DNA of 22,214 bases from an uncultured Porphyromonadaceae bacterium (GTDB lineage: Bacteria; Bacteroidota; Bacteroidia; Bacteroidales; Muribaculaceae): the NCBI GenBank assembly GCA_902462525.1, contig CABQCA010000020.1:1-22214 (forward strand), given 5' to 3'. Below the pieces are notes generated by a model. That model had not been told where the DNA came from, made no database searches, and saw only the letters and a program-made list of their open reading frames with translations. Below, one piece after another: positions 1-8,100 of the stretch. The first letter of the stretch is position 1. Each line of letters starts with the position of its first letter. Both the position numbers and the translations under genes were made by a program.

Positions 1-232
1 CGGTACGTGTGCCGCGAACATACGGGAACTGTCCGGGAAGCGAATCAGTGGTTTTGAGGTCAGCGATATCCTCAGCGCGGTAAACGGGCTGAACGTTGAA
101 ACCCTCGTTAGTTCTCCAAACCAGTTTTTTGTTGAAATCGGCCCCCTTGAGGTCGACCTCTACCTTGGCGCGCCATTCATCGTAGCTCGTCGGAGGAAAC
201 TGGTCGAACAATCTTTCATTATTTTCTGCCAT
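1..232 (-). CDS. mutA: Methylmalonyl-CoA mutase small subunit, N-terminal fragment
   Basis: This is the first 77 codons of a minus-strand gene that runs off the left edge of the window. The ATG is at 232-230. The visible protein begins MAENNERLFDQFPP and contains the LKGADF, KKLVWRTNEGFN and PVYRAEDI segments that are typical of the N-terminus of the methylmalonyl-CoA mutase small chain. In Bacteroidales MutA pairs with the B12-binding MutB to interconvert succinyl-CoA and methylmalonyl-CoA on the route to propionate; the small chain itself does not bind cobalamin. Its promoter lies about 90 bases upstream. mutB would be expected just beyond the left edge, which is an inference from the usual gene order. 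The identification rests on sequence recall of a short fragment but the motif run is distinctive. Confidence 0.85.
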   Translation of the reverse strand, partial: MAENNERLFDQFPPTSYDEWRAKVEVDLKGADFNKKLVWRTNEGFNVQPVYRAEDIADLKTTDSLPGQFPYVRGTRT

Positions 233-322
233 ATTATATAAAATATTGTGTGTCTTAAGGTTGTGTCTGCGATTTAAGGGCAGAGCGAAATTACTCATGA
301 CACCACTCTGCTAATTTTCCCA

Positions 323-353
323 CAAAAGTAGTCAATATTTTGAGCAAAACAAA
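323..353 (-). promoter_or_regulatory. Bacteroidetes-type promoter for mutA
   Basis: Read on the minus strand this is TTTG (353-350), 19 nt, then TACTTTTG (330-323), an exact match to the Bacteroidetes TTTG / TAnnTTTG promoter pattern. Transcription would start near 316, giving a leader of roughly 80 nt before the mutA ATG at 232. The leader is too short to hold a cobalamin riboswitch and I see none. Confidence 0.75.
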
Positions 354-432
354 AAAAAACAAATGAAAACACGCTGACGCTACAGCCTCTTCAGAAATTT
401 TAAGATCATAAAGCAAAAGAAGAACCGGATAA

Positions 433-463
433 TTGTTTATTCCGACCATTATTTGTAATTTTG
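433..463 (+). promoter_or_regulatory. Bacteroidetes-type promoter for the pyrB operon
   Basis: TTG at 433-435, a 20-nt spacer and TAATTTTG at 456-463 match the Bacteroidetes -33 / -7 promoter pattern. The predicted transcription start is near 470, about 27 nt before the pyrB ATG at 497. This placement excludes a TTG start at 461, because that codon lies inside the -7 element. No attenuator or pyrimidine-responsive leader hairpin is visible between the promoter and the gene. Confidence 0.75.
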
Positions 464-496
464 CACAGTCCAACCAACGAAATTTCACAAGGACAC

Positions 497-1420
497 ATGA
501 ATACCCAAAGTCTTGTCTCTATCGACGACATCACAAAAGAGGAGATGCTCCAGCTTCTGGACCGTGCACGCTATTTCGAGGAACATCCCAATAGCAAGCT
601 CCTCGACGGCAAAGTAGTGGCTACGCTTTTCTTTGAACCGTCAACCCGCACCCGACTGAGTTTTGAAACAGCCGTCAACCGCCTCGGCGGTCGTATCATC
701 GGATTTTCCGATGCTTCGACCTCAAGTACTTCGAAAGGCGAAACCCTCAAGGACACTATCAAGATGGTATCAAATTATGCCGATCTGATAGTGATGCGAC
801 ATTTCCTCGAAGGTGCGGCCCGCTATGCCTCCGAAATCACTGATGTGCCTATTGTCAACGCCGGTGACGGTGCTAATCAACACCCTTCACAGACCATGCT
901 CGACCTCTATTCTATCCTGAAGACACAGGGACGGCTCGAGAATCTCACAGTCACTATGGTGGGCGACCTCAAGTATGGCCGCACCGTACATTCGTTGCTC
1001 ATGGCGCTTCGTTTCTTCAAGCCGATTTTCAACTTTGTTTCTTCCAAAGAACTTGCAATGCCGGCCGAGTATCTCGAAGTGTGTCGCAATGAAGGTATCG
1101 AATATCATGAGTATCGCGATTTTTCACAGGAAGTGATCGATTCAAGCGATATATTATATATGACGCGCGTGCAACGCGAGCGTTTTTCCGATGTAATGGA
1201 ATATGAGAAAGTGAAGAATCTCTATACCCTTCACAATTCTATGCTCGACAGTTCGAAACCCAATCTGCGTATCCTTCACCCTCTGCCACGTGTCAATGAA
1301 ATCGATCGTGATGTCGATGACAACCCAAAGGCATATTATTTCGAGCAGGCCCGTAACGGCGTCTTTGCCCGTCAGGCTATCATAACCAAGGCTTTGGGCC
1401 TTCAAATTCCTCCAAAATGA
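497..1420 (+). CDS. pyrB: Aspartate carbamoyltransferase catalytic chain
   Basis: PyrB condenses carbamoyl phosphate with aspartate to carbamoyl aspartate, the committed step of pyrimidine synthesis, in the cytoplasm. The 307-residue protein has the usual length. The carbamoyl-phosphate loop FEPSTRTR is at residues 46-53, the second-subunit loop SSTSKGETL around 76-84, NAGDGANQHPSQ at 121-132 with the catalytic His129, and HPLPRVNEI near the C-terminus. The ATG at 497 is chosen because an AAGGA (489-493) precedes it and because the upstream in-frame TTG at 461 falls inside the promoter. The stop overlaps the pyrI start by 4 bases (ATGA), so the catalytic and regulatory chains are translationally coupled. 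Pairing with pyrI indicates the class B dodecameric enzyme with allosteric control by nucleotides. Confidence 0.97.
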   Translation: MNTQSLVSIDDITKEEMLQLLDRARYFEEHPNSKLLDGKVVATLFFEPSTRTRLSFETAVNRLGGRIIGFSDASTSSTSKGETLKDTIKMVSNYADLIVMRHFLEGAARYASEITDVPIVNAGDGANQHPSQTMLDLYSILKTQGRLENLTVTMVGDLKYGRTVHSLLMALRFFKPIFNFVSSKELAMPAEYLEVCRNEGIEYHEYRDFSQEVIDSSDILYMTRVQRERFSDVMEYEKVKNLYTLHNSMLDSSKPNLRILHPLPRVNEIDRDVDDNPKAYYFEQARNGVFARQAIITKALGLQIPPK

Positions 1421-1881
1421 CAGCAAACAAGAAAGAACTTGCCGTAGCAGCTCTTCGCAACGGTACCGTTATTGACCACATTCCTTCCGAAGCCTTGTTC
1501 GCCGCTGTTAAGATTCTCGGCATCGAGAATTTAGAAAAAAGTATTACGATAGGCAATAATCTTCACAGCGAACGACTTGGTAAAAAAGGTATCATAAAAG
1601 TGGCCGATACTGAATTCGATAAGGATATCCTCGACCGTATAGCTATCATAGCCCCTACGGCAGTTGTGAATATAATCCGCGACTACAGTGTTGTTGAAAA
1701 GCGCCCGGTATCGCTGCCCGATGTCCTAACCGGAATCGTGCGCTGCCCAAATCCTAAATGTATTTCCAACAACGAACCCATGTCGAGCCGTTTTGAATTA
1801 GTAGACCGCAACAACATTGAACTCTGCTGTCACTACTGCGGACATCACGTGGCAGGCGAAGAAGCCGCTTCGCTTCTATGA
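1417..1881 (+). CDS. pyrI: Aspartate carbamoyltransferase regulatory chain
   Basis: PyrI is the regulatory subunit that binds CTP/ATP and holds the catalytic trimers together through a zinc domain. The 154-residue length matches the Escherichia coli chain. The N-terminal nucleotide-binding domain includes the NGTVIDHIPS segment (residues 15-24) and the C-terminal zinc domain has four cysteines, Cys110 and Cys115 (CPNPKC) and Cys138 and Cys141 (CHYC), at the spacing expected for the structural zinc. The gene starts within the pyrB stop (ATGA overlap), and its own stop overlaps the start of the next gene in the same way. Confidence 0.97.
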   Translation: MTANKKELAVAALRNGTVIDHIPSEALFAAVKILGIENLEKSITIGNNLHSERLGKKGIIKVADTEFDKDILDRIAIIAPTAVVNIIRDYSVVEKRPVSLPDVLTGIVRCPNPKCISNNEPMSSRFELVDRNNIELCCHYCGHHVAGEEAASLL

Positions 1882-2453
1882 AAGAAGTCTGGAAAGGTGG
1901 CACCCTGCTCTACCCCCTCCCGGCTGTTATAGTGAGTTGTGGAAATGCAGAGGCATCCAATCTCATAACAGTGGCATGGACCGGAATAGTTTGCACTAAT
2001 CCGCCAATGCTGTATATATCGGTGCGGCCCGAACGGTTTTCGCACGGTATGATTTTAGACAACATGCAGTTCACTGTTAACCTAACCACAACAGCCATGA
2101 CCAGTGCCACCGACCTTTGCGGAGTCAAGTCGGGACGCGAGTGTGACAAATGGGCGCTGACAGGGCTGCATCCCTATCCGGGAAATGCCGTAGAATGTCC
2201 GGCCATAGATGAATCGCCTCTGTCGCTGGAGTGTCGTGTGACAAGTGTTTCTCACCTTGGCAGTCATGATATGATAGTGGCAAACATTGTCGATGCATTG
2301 GCAGACATCAAGTATCTCGACCCGTCGACCGGTCGTTTCAGTCTCGAACAATCCGATCTGATGTGCTACAGCCACGGAGCCTACTACTCTTTGGGAGATA
2401 TTCTGGGAACTTTCGGTTTTTCAGTAAAAAAGAATAAAAACAACAAACGATAG
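1878..2453 (+). CDS. Flavin reductase-like domain protein
   Basis: The 191-residue protein opens with WKGGTLLYPLPAVIVSCG and continues with NLITVAWTGIVCTNPPMLYISVRPERFSH, which is the FMN-binding flavin-reductase-like (split-barrel) fold found in many anaerobes as a small flavoprotein oxidoreductase. Members reduce flavin with NAD(P)H or serve as electron-transfer flavoproteins; the specific substrate here cannot be told from the sequence. It begins in an ATGA overlap with pyrI and ends 10 bases before glyA, so it is very probably in the same transcript, but no functional link to pyrimidine or glycine metabolism is evident. The C-terminus is lysine- and asparagine-rich (KKNKNNKR). Family assignment is firm and physiological role unknown. 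Confidence 0.88.
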   Translation: MKEVWKGGTLLYPLPAVIVSCGNAEASNLITVAWTGIVCTNPPMLYISVRPERFSHGMILDNMQFTVNLTTTAMTSATDLCGVKSGRECDKWALTGLHPYPGNAVECPAIDESPLSLECRVTSVSHLGSHDMIVANIVDALADIKYLDPSTGRFSLEQSDLMCYSHGAYYSLGDILGTFGFSVKKNKNNKR

Positions 2454-2463
2454 ATATTACATT

Positions 2464-3744
2464 ATGCTTAACGACACCGCTATTTTCGACCTCATCGAGG
2501 CCGAACACCGCCGTCAGAAAGACGGTATCGAACTCATCGCTTCCGAAAATTATGTGAGCGACGAAGTTATGCGTGCCATGGGCTCTTGCCTTACCAATAA
2601 ATATGCCGAAGGCTACCCCGGCCACCGTTACTACGGCGGCTGTCAGGTTGTCGACCAGGTTGAATCTCTGGCTATCGAACGTGTCAAACAGCTCTTCGGC
2701 GCAGAATATGCCAATGTTCAGCCTCACTCCGGTGCTCAGGCAAATATGGCCGTTTTCATGACCTGTCTCAAGCCCGGCGATAAATTCATTGGCCTGAACC
2801 TCAGCCACGGCGGACACCTCAGTCATGGTAGTCCAGTCAATTTTTCCGGTCTTGTTTTCAACGCCCTTGAGTACAATGTAGATCCAGAAACGGGCCTTAT
2901 CGATTACGATAAAATGGAGGAAGTCTGCCTTCGCGAGCGTCCTCGCCTGATCGTTGGCGGAGCAAGTGCCTATTCACGCGAATGGGATTATGCCCGTATG
3001 CGTGCCATTGCCGACGAAATTGGTGCTATCTTCATGTTCGACATGGCCCATCCGGCCGGACTTATCGCCGCAGGCCTTCTCGATAATCCTGTGAAATATG
3101 CCCACATCGTCACTTCTACCACACATAAGACTCTCCGTGGTCCCCGCGGCGGCATTATTCTCATGGGTAAGGATTTCGTTAATCCATGGGGCAAAAAATC
3201 GCCTAAAGGTGAGGACCGCATGATGTCGCAGCTCATCGATTCGGCTGTATTCCCCGGCATCCAGGGCGGCCCGCTCGAACATGTCATCGCCGGCAAAGCT
3301 GTCGCTTTCCATGAAGCTCTTCAGCCTGAATTCCGTCAATATCAGATGCAGGTGAAGAAGAATGCCACAGTTCTGGCAAACGCTCTCTCCGAAATGGGCT
3401 ACAAGATTGTTTCCGGCGGTACCGACAACCACTGCATTCTTATTGATCTCCGCCCTAAATTCCCCGAACTCACAGGCAAGGTTGCCGAGCGTGTTCTGGT
3501 TGAAGCCGACATTACCGCCAACAAGAATATGGTGCCCTACGACAGCCGCTCGCCTTTCCAGACCTCTGGTATACGTCTTGGCACTCCTGCCATTACAACC
3601 CGCGGGCTAAAAGAGGATTCTATGCAGGTGATAGCAGAAATGATCGACACCGTCCTTTCTGCGCCCGAAGACCGCGACGGAATTGCCGCCGTTCGCAAAG
3701 CCGTCAACGAAATGATGGCAAACTATCCCATTTTTGCTTATTGA
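2464..3744 (+). CDS. glyA: Serine hydroxymethyltransferase
   Basis: GlyA is a PLP enzyme that converts serine and tetrahydrofolate to glycine and 5,10-methylene-tetrahydrofolate, the main source of one-carbon units. The 426-residue protein is full length. It shows IELIASENY (22-30), the KYAEGYPGHRYYGG active-site strand (46-59), HSGAQAN (88-94), Asp193 and His196 in the FDMAHPAG motif, and the Schiff-base Lys222 in TSTTHKTLRGPRGG. The start at 2464 gives the conserved N-terminus and lies 10 bases after the flavin reductase stop. I see no separate promoter, so it is probably cotranscribed with pyrBI. The stop is shared with the ispD start as TGATG. Confidence 0.97.
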   Translation: MLNDTAIFDLIEAEHRRQKDGIELIASENYVSDEVMRAMGSCLTNKYAEGYPGHRYYGGCQVVDQVESLAIERVKQLFGAEYANVQPHSGAQANMAVFMTCLKPGDKFIGLNLSHGGHLSHGSPVNFSGLVFNALEYNVDPETGLIDYDKMEEVCLRERPRLIVGGASAYSREWDYARMRAIADEIGAIFMFDMAHPAGLIAAGLLDNPVKYAHIVTSTTHKTLRGPRGGIILMGKDFVNPWGKKSPKGEDRMMSQLIDSAVFPGIQGGPLEHVIAGKAVAFHEALQPEFRQYQMQVKKNATVLANALSEMGYKIVSGGTDNHCILIDLRPKFPELTGKVAERVLVEADITANKNMVPYDSRSPFQTSGIRLGTPAITTRGLKEDSMQVIAEMIDTVLSAPEDRDGIAAVRKAVNEMMANYPIFAY

Positions 3745-4460
3745 TGACTCATAGAAATAAAGTTTATTTTATCATTGTCGCCGCCGGAGGAGGAACTCGC
3801 TTCGGCGGCGACATTCCCAAACAATTCATGTATCTGGGCGATAAAATCGTGCTCAGACATAGTATTGACACTTTTCAGAAATTTTGTGAAGAAGGCGGTG
3901 TCGAAGGTAATATTATCCTTGTGCTGTCGCCGGCCGGACGCATTTTCTGGAGTGAACAAGCCGCAGCCTTATATTCCGGAATAAGAATAGCCGAAGGTGG
4001 TCCGACACGCGCAAATTCCGTGGCAAATGCGCTGTCTCTTGTCGAAGATGCAGCTGCAGGAGACATTATAATGGTGCACGACGGTGCCCGTCCTCTCATG
4101 ACAGTTGATTTACTCAGGCGACTTATCGGAACTGTTCGGAGTGGAAATAAAGCTGTGGTTCCTGCTATAGCGCCTACTGATTCTCTCATGCAGAAAACAG
4201 AAGGTCCATTTGCTGCTCCTGTCTGTAGATCGAATTATATTGCCGTGCAGACTCCACAGGCTTTCGATGCAGAAACCTTGATTGAGTCATACAGTAAGAA
4301 GAAAGGCGACATTGCCGCTATGACCGACGATGCCTCTGTCGTATTTTCGGTCACCGGCAAACCTATATTTTATATTGAGGGTGAAGACACAAACATAAAA
4401 ATTACGAAACCCTCCGACCTTCCTCTGGCAGAATATCTTGTTGAACAATGCTCTCGCTGA
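3744..4460 (+). CDS. ispD: 2-C-methyl-D-erythritol 4-phosphate cytidylyltransferase
   Basis: IspD transfers CMP from CTP to methylerythritol phosphate, the third step of the MEP isoprenoid pathway. The 238-residue protein has the nucleotide-binding loop AAGGGTRFGGDIPKQF at residues 13-28, with Arg19 and Lys26 in the positions of the catalytic Arg and Lys of the family, followed by VHDGARPLM, the IAVQTPQAF segment and TDDASVVF, and the C-terminal GEDTNIKITKPSDL motif. The ATG at 3744 overlaps the glyA stop by one base (TGATG); an in-frame TTG at 3741 is less likely. The stop lies 13 bases inside recG. Other MEP-pathway genes are not nearby. Confidence 0.95.
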   Translation: MTHRNKVYFIIVAAGGGTRFGGDIPKQFMYLGDKIVLRHSIDTFQKFCEEGGVEGNIILVLSPAGRIFWSEQAAALYSGIRIAEGGPTRANSVANALSLVEDAAAGDIIMVHDGARPLMTVDLLRRLIGTVRSGNKAVVPAIAPTDSLMQKTEGPFAAPVCRSNYIAVQTPQAFDAETLIESYSKKKGDIAAMTDDASVVFSVTGKPIFYIEGEDTNIKITKPSDLPLAEYLVEQCSR

Positions 4461-6550
4461 GAAACGTCGACATAAAGTTCGTGAAAGGAATAGGCCCGTA
4501 TCGTGCTGACCTGTTGAAAAGTGAACTGGGAATCTGCAATGCTCTTGATCTCTTGCGTCACTACCCTACGGGCTATATCGACCGTTCGAAAATCTATTCT
4601 GTCCGAAGTCTTGTTATGGCACAGGGCGAGCTGCCTGCGGTTCAGGTAAAAGGTCGCTTCGTAAACTTCAATGTGCTCGGAGAGGGTGCCAAAATGAGGC
4701 TTGTGGGTCTCTTTACCGACGGTACTGCAACTATGGAATGTGTTTGGTTCAAAGGAGTCCGAAATATCAAAAGCAAACTAACCATCGGGGTAGAATATGT
4801 GATATTCGGAAAACCGACACACTTCAATTCTACCCTGCAGATGAGTCATCCGGAAGTCGACAAACCAGGCACTACGAACTCCGTTCCCGGCTTCCGGGGC
4901 ACTTATCCTCTCACCGAGAGACTGCGAAGTGTCAATTTCGGCAGCCGCGCTTTCTTTGCATCGATTTCCGCTTTTTTCGCCGGCCATTCTCTTCCGTTTT
5001 CCGATCCTCTGCCACCGTCCGTTATAGCTCAGAATAATCTGATAAGTTTCGACAAAGCTATCAGAAATATACATGTTCCTGAAAATCCGCAGATTCTTGC
5101 CGCAGCGAAACTCCGTCTTAAGTTTGAGGAACTGTTCTTTATTCAGACGGACATGTTGCGTCGTTCCCGGAAAAGAAAAAACGATACAGAGGGTTACTAT
5201 ATGCCCCGGGTCGGTCGATGGTTCAACGATTTCTACTCCACTTGTCTGCCCTTTGAGCTTACCGGCGCTCAGAAACGAGTGATAAAGGAAATCCGTAGCG
5301 ATATTGTCAGTTTCAAGCAAATGAACCGCCTCGTTCAGGGTGATGTCGGAAGTGGTAAAACACTTGTCGCTCTTATCAGCATGATATTTGCTATAGACAA
5401 TGGTTTTCAGGCTTGTCTGATGGCACCTACCGAAATCCTTGCCGCTCAGCACTATGAGACTATATCAGGGCTTTGCGCCAAAATCGGTCTTAATGTCAAA
5501 CTGCTCACCGGCTCCACCCGAACAGCTCAGCGGCGCCTGATCAGCGAAGGTCTTCTTGATGGCTCAATCCATATTCTTATCGGCACACATGCCGTTATCG
5601 AGGATACGGTTCAGTTCAACAATCTTGGATTTGTAGTCGTTGACGAGCAGCACCGTTTCGGCGTAGCCCAAAGAGCAAAGTTATGGGGCAAAAGCGCCGT
5701 ACCACCGCATGTGCTTGTCATGACAGCCACACCTATTCCCAGAACTCTTGCTATGACCGTCTACGGCGATCTCGACGTATCTGTGATTGATGAACTGCCA
5801 CCGGGTCGCAAACCTGTTACGACTGTTCTGAGATATGACGAACAGCGCGACAGAGTGGATAGTGCCGTACTCAGTCAGCTCGCAGCAGGGCGGCAGGTTT
5901 ATATTGTCTATCCTTTGATTGAAGAGAATGAGAAACTCGATCTTAAAAGCGCAACCGAGGGCTACGAACGAGCATCGCTGCTATTCGGAAAATACGGTGT
6001 CGCTTTTGTCCACGGCCGCATGAAACCCGCTGAGAAAGACTCACAGATGGAACTTTTTGCCTCAGGCAAAGCGGGGGTACTTGTATCTACTACGGTTATC
6101 GAAGTCGGTGTCAACGTGCCAAATGCCACCACTATGATAATCGAGAATGCGGAGCGTTTCGGTCTTTCGCAGCTTCATCAGCTCCGGGGCCGTGTGGGCC
6201 GTGGTGCCGATAAAAGCTATTGCATTCTTATGACAAAACATAAAATAGCTGCAGAAACACGAAAACGTCTTGAACTCATGACCTCAACAACCGACGGATT
6301 CGTTATTGCAGAAGCCGATATGCAGATGCGGGGACCGGGAGATATCGAAGGAACAATGCAAAGCGGTATGCCGTTCGAACTTCATATTGCCAATCTTGCC
6401 CAGGATGGACGTATTATACAGATGGCCCGCGATGCAGCCGAGAAATTGCTCGATGACGACCCCGAGCTTTCGAAACCCGAGAACACCAACTTCAGGCTGG
6501 CTATGAATGAAATTGCAAAAAGAAAAACAGACTGGAGTCGTATATCTTGA
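4448..6550 (+). CDS. recG: ATP-dependent DNA helicase RecG
   Basis: RecG is a superfamily 2 helicase that regresses stalled replication forks and processes branched DNA. The 700-residue protein starts with the VKGIGPYRADLL segment and an OB-fold wedge domain (about residues 65-125), followed by the helicase core: Walker A GDVGSGKT (298-305), DEQH (399-402), TATPIPRT (426-433), HGRM (522-525), VIEVGVNVPNA (550-560) and QLHQLRGRVGRG (575-586). All motifs are intact. The start at 4448 lies within ispD (13-bp overlap), implying translational coupling. It is the last gene of the tight plus-strand run; the next gene has its own -7 element. Confidence 0.97.
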   Translation: MLSLRNVDIKFVKGIGPYRADLLKSELGICNALDLLRHYPTGYIDRSKIYSVRSLVMAQGELPAVQVKGRFVNFNVLGEGAKMRLVGLFTDGTATMECVWFKGVRNIKSKLTIGVEYVIFGKPTHFNSTLQMSHPEVDKPGTTNSVPGFRGTYPLTERLRSVNFGSRAFFASISAFFAGHSLPFSDPLPPSVIAQNNLISFDKAIRNIHVPENPQILAAAKLRLKFEELFFIQTDMLRRSRKRKNDTEGYYMPRVGRWFNDFYSTCLPFELTGAQKRVIKEIRSDIVSFKQMNRLVQGDVGSGKTLVALISMIFAIDNGFQACLMAPTEILAAQHYETISGLCAKIGLNVKLLTGSTRTAQRRLISEGLLDGSIHILIGTHAVIEDTVQFNNLGFVVVDEQHRFGVAQRAKLWGKSAVPPHVLVMTATPIPRTLAMTVYGDLDVSVIDELPPGRKPVTTVLRYDEQRDRVDSAVLSQLAAGRQVYIVYPLIEENEKLDLKSATEGYERASLLFGKYGVAFVHGRMKPAEKDSQMELFASGKAGVLVSTTVIEVGVNVPNATTMIIENAERFGLSQLHQLRGRVGRGADKSYCILMTKHKIAAETRKRLELMTSTTDGFVIAEADMQMRGPGDIEGTMQSGMPFELHIANLAQDGRIIQMARDAAEKLLDDDPELSKPENTNFRLAMNEIAKRKTDWSRIS

Positions 6551-6580
6551 TACAGCGCATCCTTTTTCAACCTTTTTTCT

Positions 6581-6588
6581 TACCTTTG
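6581..6588 (+). promoter_or_regulatory. Likely -7 element for the YitT-family gene
   Basis: TACCTTTG matches TAnnTTTG and lies 20 bases before the ATG at 6609, inside the 58-base gap after recG. No TTTG/TTG sits at the expected -33 distance, so the promoter is incomplete by consensus and the gene could also be reached by read-through from recG. Confidence 0.5.
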
Positions 6589-6608
6589 CACCGTTAAACA
6601 TCTATACA

Positions 6609-7526
6609 ATGTCAATTAATTCTTATAATTTCTGGCGCACTACGCGCGACTATATAATGATCACCCTCGGCATGGCGATTTATGCTATCGGTTTCTGCGG
6701 GTTCATTCTTCCTGAAAAGGTCGTTATCGGTGGTGTTGCCGGACTCGGTACAATTATCTATTTCACGACAGGCATTCCGGTGGCTGTAGCGCAGTATGCC
6801 CTCAATCTTATCCTTTTGGCAATAGCATACAAGGTAGTAGGCAAAAAATTCGTGCTGGGAACCATATTCGGTGCTACCATGATTTCGGTCTGGATCGGTA
6901 TCTTCCAGCCTCTTTTCCAAAATATCCATATCACGGAAGAACCGTTCATGAACATTGTCATAGGTGGTATTCTTGCAGGAATTGGCGTCGGAATGGCATT
7001 CACGCACAACGGTTCCAGCGGTGGCACCGACATCGTGGCGGCAATGGTTTCGAAATATACAAATGTCAGTGTGGGACGGACCATGCTTTATGTCGATTTC
7101 TTCATCATATCGTCGTCGTTTTTTCTATTTCATAAACTCAACCTTGTAGTGTTCGGTTTCATAGTACTGGCTCTGACATCTTTTACAGCCGACATGATTA
7201 TCAACACCAACAGGCAGGCCGTCCAGTTCACAATATTCTCTAAAAAGTGGCAGGAAATAGCCACGGCCATCAACAACGATGCCAAGCGCGGATGTACGGT
7301 ACTCTCCGGCATGGGCTGGTACTCTAAACAGGAAGTTAAAGTGCTCCTTGTGATGTGTCGGAAAATCGAGGCTGTCACTATTTCGCGAATTATAAAAAGT
7401 ATCGATCCCGACGCATTTACCACACAGGCCAATGTAAACGGAGTTTACGGTAAAGGTTTCGACGAACTGAAAGTGAAAATGAAAACTCCGGCCCATCATC
7501 ATAATCATACGGAGGAACAGTCATGA
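6609..7526 (+). CDS. YitT-family membrane protein with DUF2179 domain
   Basis: This 305-residue inner-membrane protein has about five hydrophobic segments in its first 200 residues (roughly 15-33, 38-75, 81-100, 113-131 and 160-198) and a soluble C-terminal domain (about 225-281) with the GCTVLSGMGWYSKQE and VYGKGFDELK features of DUF2179. This is the YitT/YebE arrangement, found widely in Firmicutes and Bacteroidetes. Its transport substrate or function is not known. A conserved THNGSSGGTDIVA loop follows the fourth segment. The C-terminus is histidine-rich (HHHNH). An in-frame ATG at 6507 would add 34 residues but lies within recG and upstream of the -7 element, so the 6609 start is preferred. 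Confidence 0.88.
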   Translation: MSINSYNFWRTTRDYIMITLGMAIYAIGFCGFILPEKVVIGGVAGLGTIIYFTTGIPVAVAQYALNLILLAIAYKVVGKKFVLGTIFGATMISVWIGIFQPLFQNIHITEEPFMNIVIGGILAGIGVGMAFTHNGSSGGTDIVAAMVSKYTNVSVGRTMLYVDFFIISSSFFLFHKLNLVVFGFIVLALTSFTADMIINTNRQAVQFTIFSKKWQEIATAINNDAKRGCTVLSGMGWYSKQEVKVLLVMCRKIEAVTISRIIKSIDPDAFTTQANVNGVYGKGFDELKVKMKTPAHHHNHTEEQS

Positions 7527-7558
7527 AAAAGGGAGTGCGCCCTGACGGACGAACTCCC
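7526..7558 (-). terminator. Intrinsic terminator of the NmrA-like gene
   Basis: On the minus strand, GGGAGT (7558-7553) pairs with ACTCCC (7536-7531), with two further 2-bp pairs inside and a 4-base loop, followed by TTTTT (7530-7526). The T-tract overlaps the last base of the YitT gene stop on the opposite strand. It is placed 28 bases after the minus-strand stop at 7586. On the plus strand the same hairpin is not followed by a T-tract. Confidence 0.75.
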
Positions 7559-7560
7559 GT

Positions 7561-7606
7561 GCAGTTGGAGAGAGGAGAATGGATATCAATCTTCTCTGTA
7601 AACTGC
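7561..7606. repeat. Imperfect inverted repeat at the convergent gene ends
   Basis: GCAGTT (7561-7566) pairs with AACTGC (7601-7606), and inside these AGAGGAGA (7571-7578) can pair with TCTTCTCT (7590-7597) with one G·T pair. It spans the stop of the minus-strand gene and could slow plus-strand polymerase leaving the YitT gene. There is no T-tract on either side, so it is only a possible secondary terminator. Confidence 0.35.
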
Positions 7607-8062
7607 CTTATGTGTTTCCGGTGACGTTACTTCGGTTGCAGCACGCCGGGGAAAATCACCCTCAGTCGAGATGAAAACCCAGTCGATATCGTCGAGACGA
7701 CGCATGTCGCTTACGAAGAAAGCCTCGGAATCGGGCGATGCAACAACGATGGCCCGTTTTACGCCGGCTTCACGAGCCGCATGTAGCGTGTCTACAAAAT
7801 ATTTGAGAGTAAGGTCATTGGTATACGCATCTTCGAGATTGTCATTGTAAGTCATCACTACTGTGTCGTAGCCTCGTAAACAATCTGTCACTTTATCATG
7901 GTCCTCGACGGGGAAGTGTATGGCAGTAAGTCTGTTGTCGTTGACCATGATCTTTTCAGGGAAGTCGACCATGGCCCCGACTGTGAGGCCTTTATCAAGA
8001 AGTGCGCCTAATACATCGGCAAATACGTGGCAGGTAGTGCCGGTCAATGCAATTTTTTTCAT
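7586..8062 (-). CDS. Short NmrA/SDR-like Rossmann-fold protein
   Basis: The 158-residue protein starts MKKIALTGTT and carries a sequence pattern like the small atypical SDR (NmrA-like, NAD(P)-binding) family: a first beta-strand and turn, GLTVGAMVDFPEKI, an LRGYDTVVMTYND segment, AAREAGVKRAIVVAS, and IDWVFISTEGDF near the end. Two things are odd. The dinucleotide-binding loop is TGTTCHVF instead of TGATGxxG, so key glycines are missing, and the protein is shorter than the roughly 200-plus residues usual for the family. It is not an obvious frameshift, since an intrinsic terminator follows directly. It may have lost cofactor binding. It lies 90 bases after dnaG and no promoter of its own was recognised. 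Function unknown. Confidence 0.7.
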   Translation of the reverse strand: MKKIALTGTTCHVFADVLGALLDKGLTVGAMVDFPEKIMVNDNRLTAIHFPVEDHDKVTDCLRGYDTVVMTYNDNLEDAYTNDLTLKYFVDTLHAAREAGVKRAIVVASPDSEAFFVSDMRRLDDIDWVFISTEGDFPRRAATEVTSPETHKAVYRED

Positions 8063-8100
8063 AGCGGTTAAGTTTGTTATCTATGCTTATAACATCTTCA

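Noticed and set aside
233..322. Possible cobalamin riboswitch upstream of mutA
   Set aside because: The leader is only about 80 nt and has no B12-box-like sequence; MutA itself does not bind B12.
461..496. TTG start at 461 adding 12 residues to PyrB
   Set aside because: The codon lies inside the TAATTTTG -7 element and before the predicted transcript start; the ATG at 497 has an AAGGA upstream.
6507..6608. Upstream ATG at 6507 adding 34 residues to the YitT-family protein
   Set aside because: The extension lies in recG and upstream of the -7 element at 6581 and does not resemble the family N-terminus.
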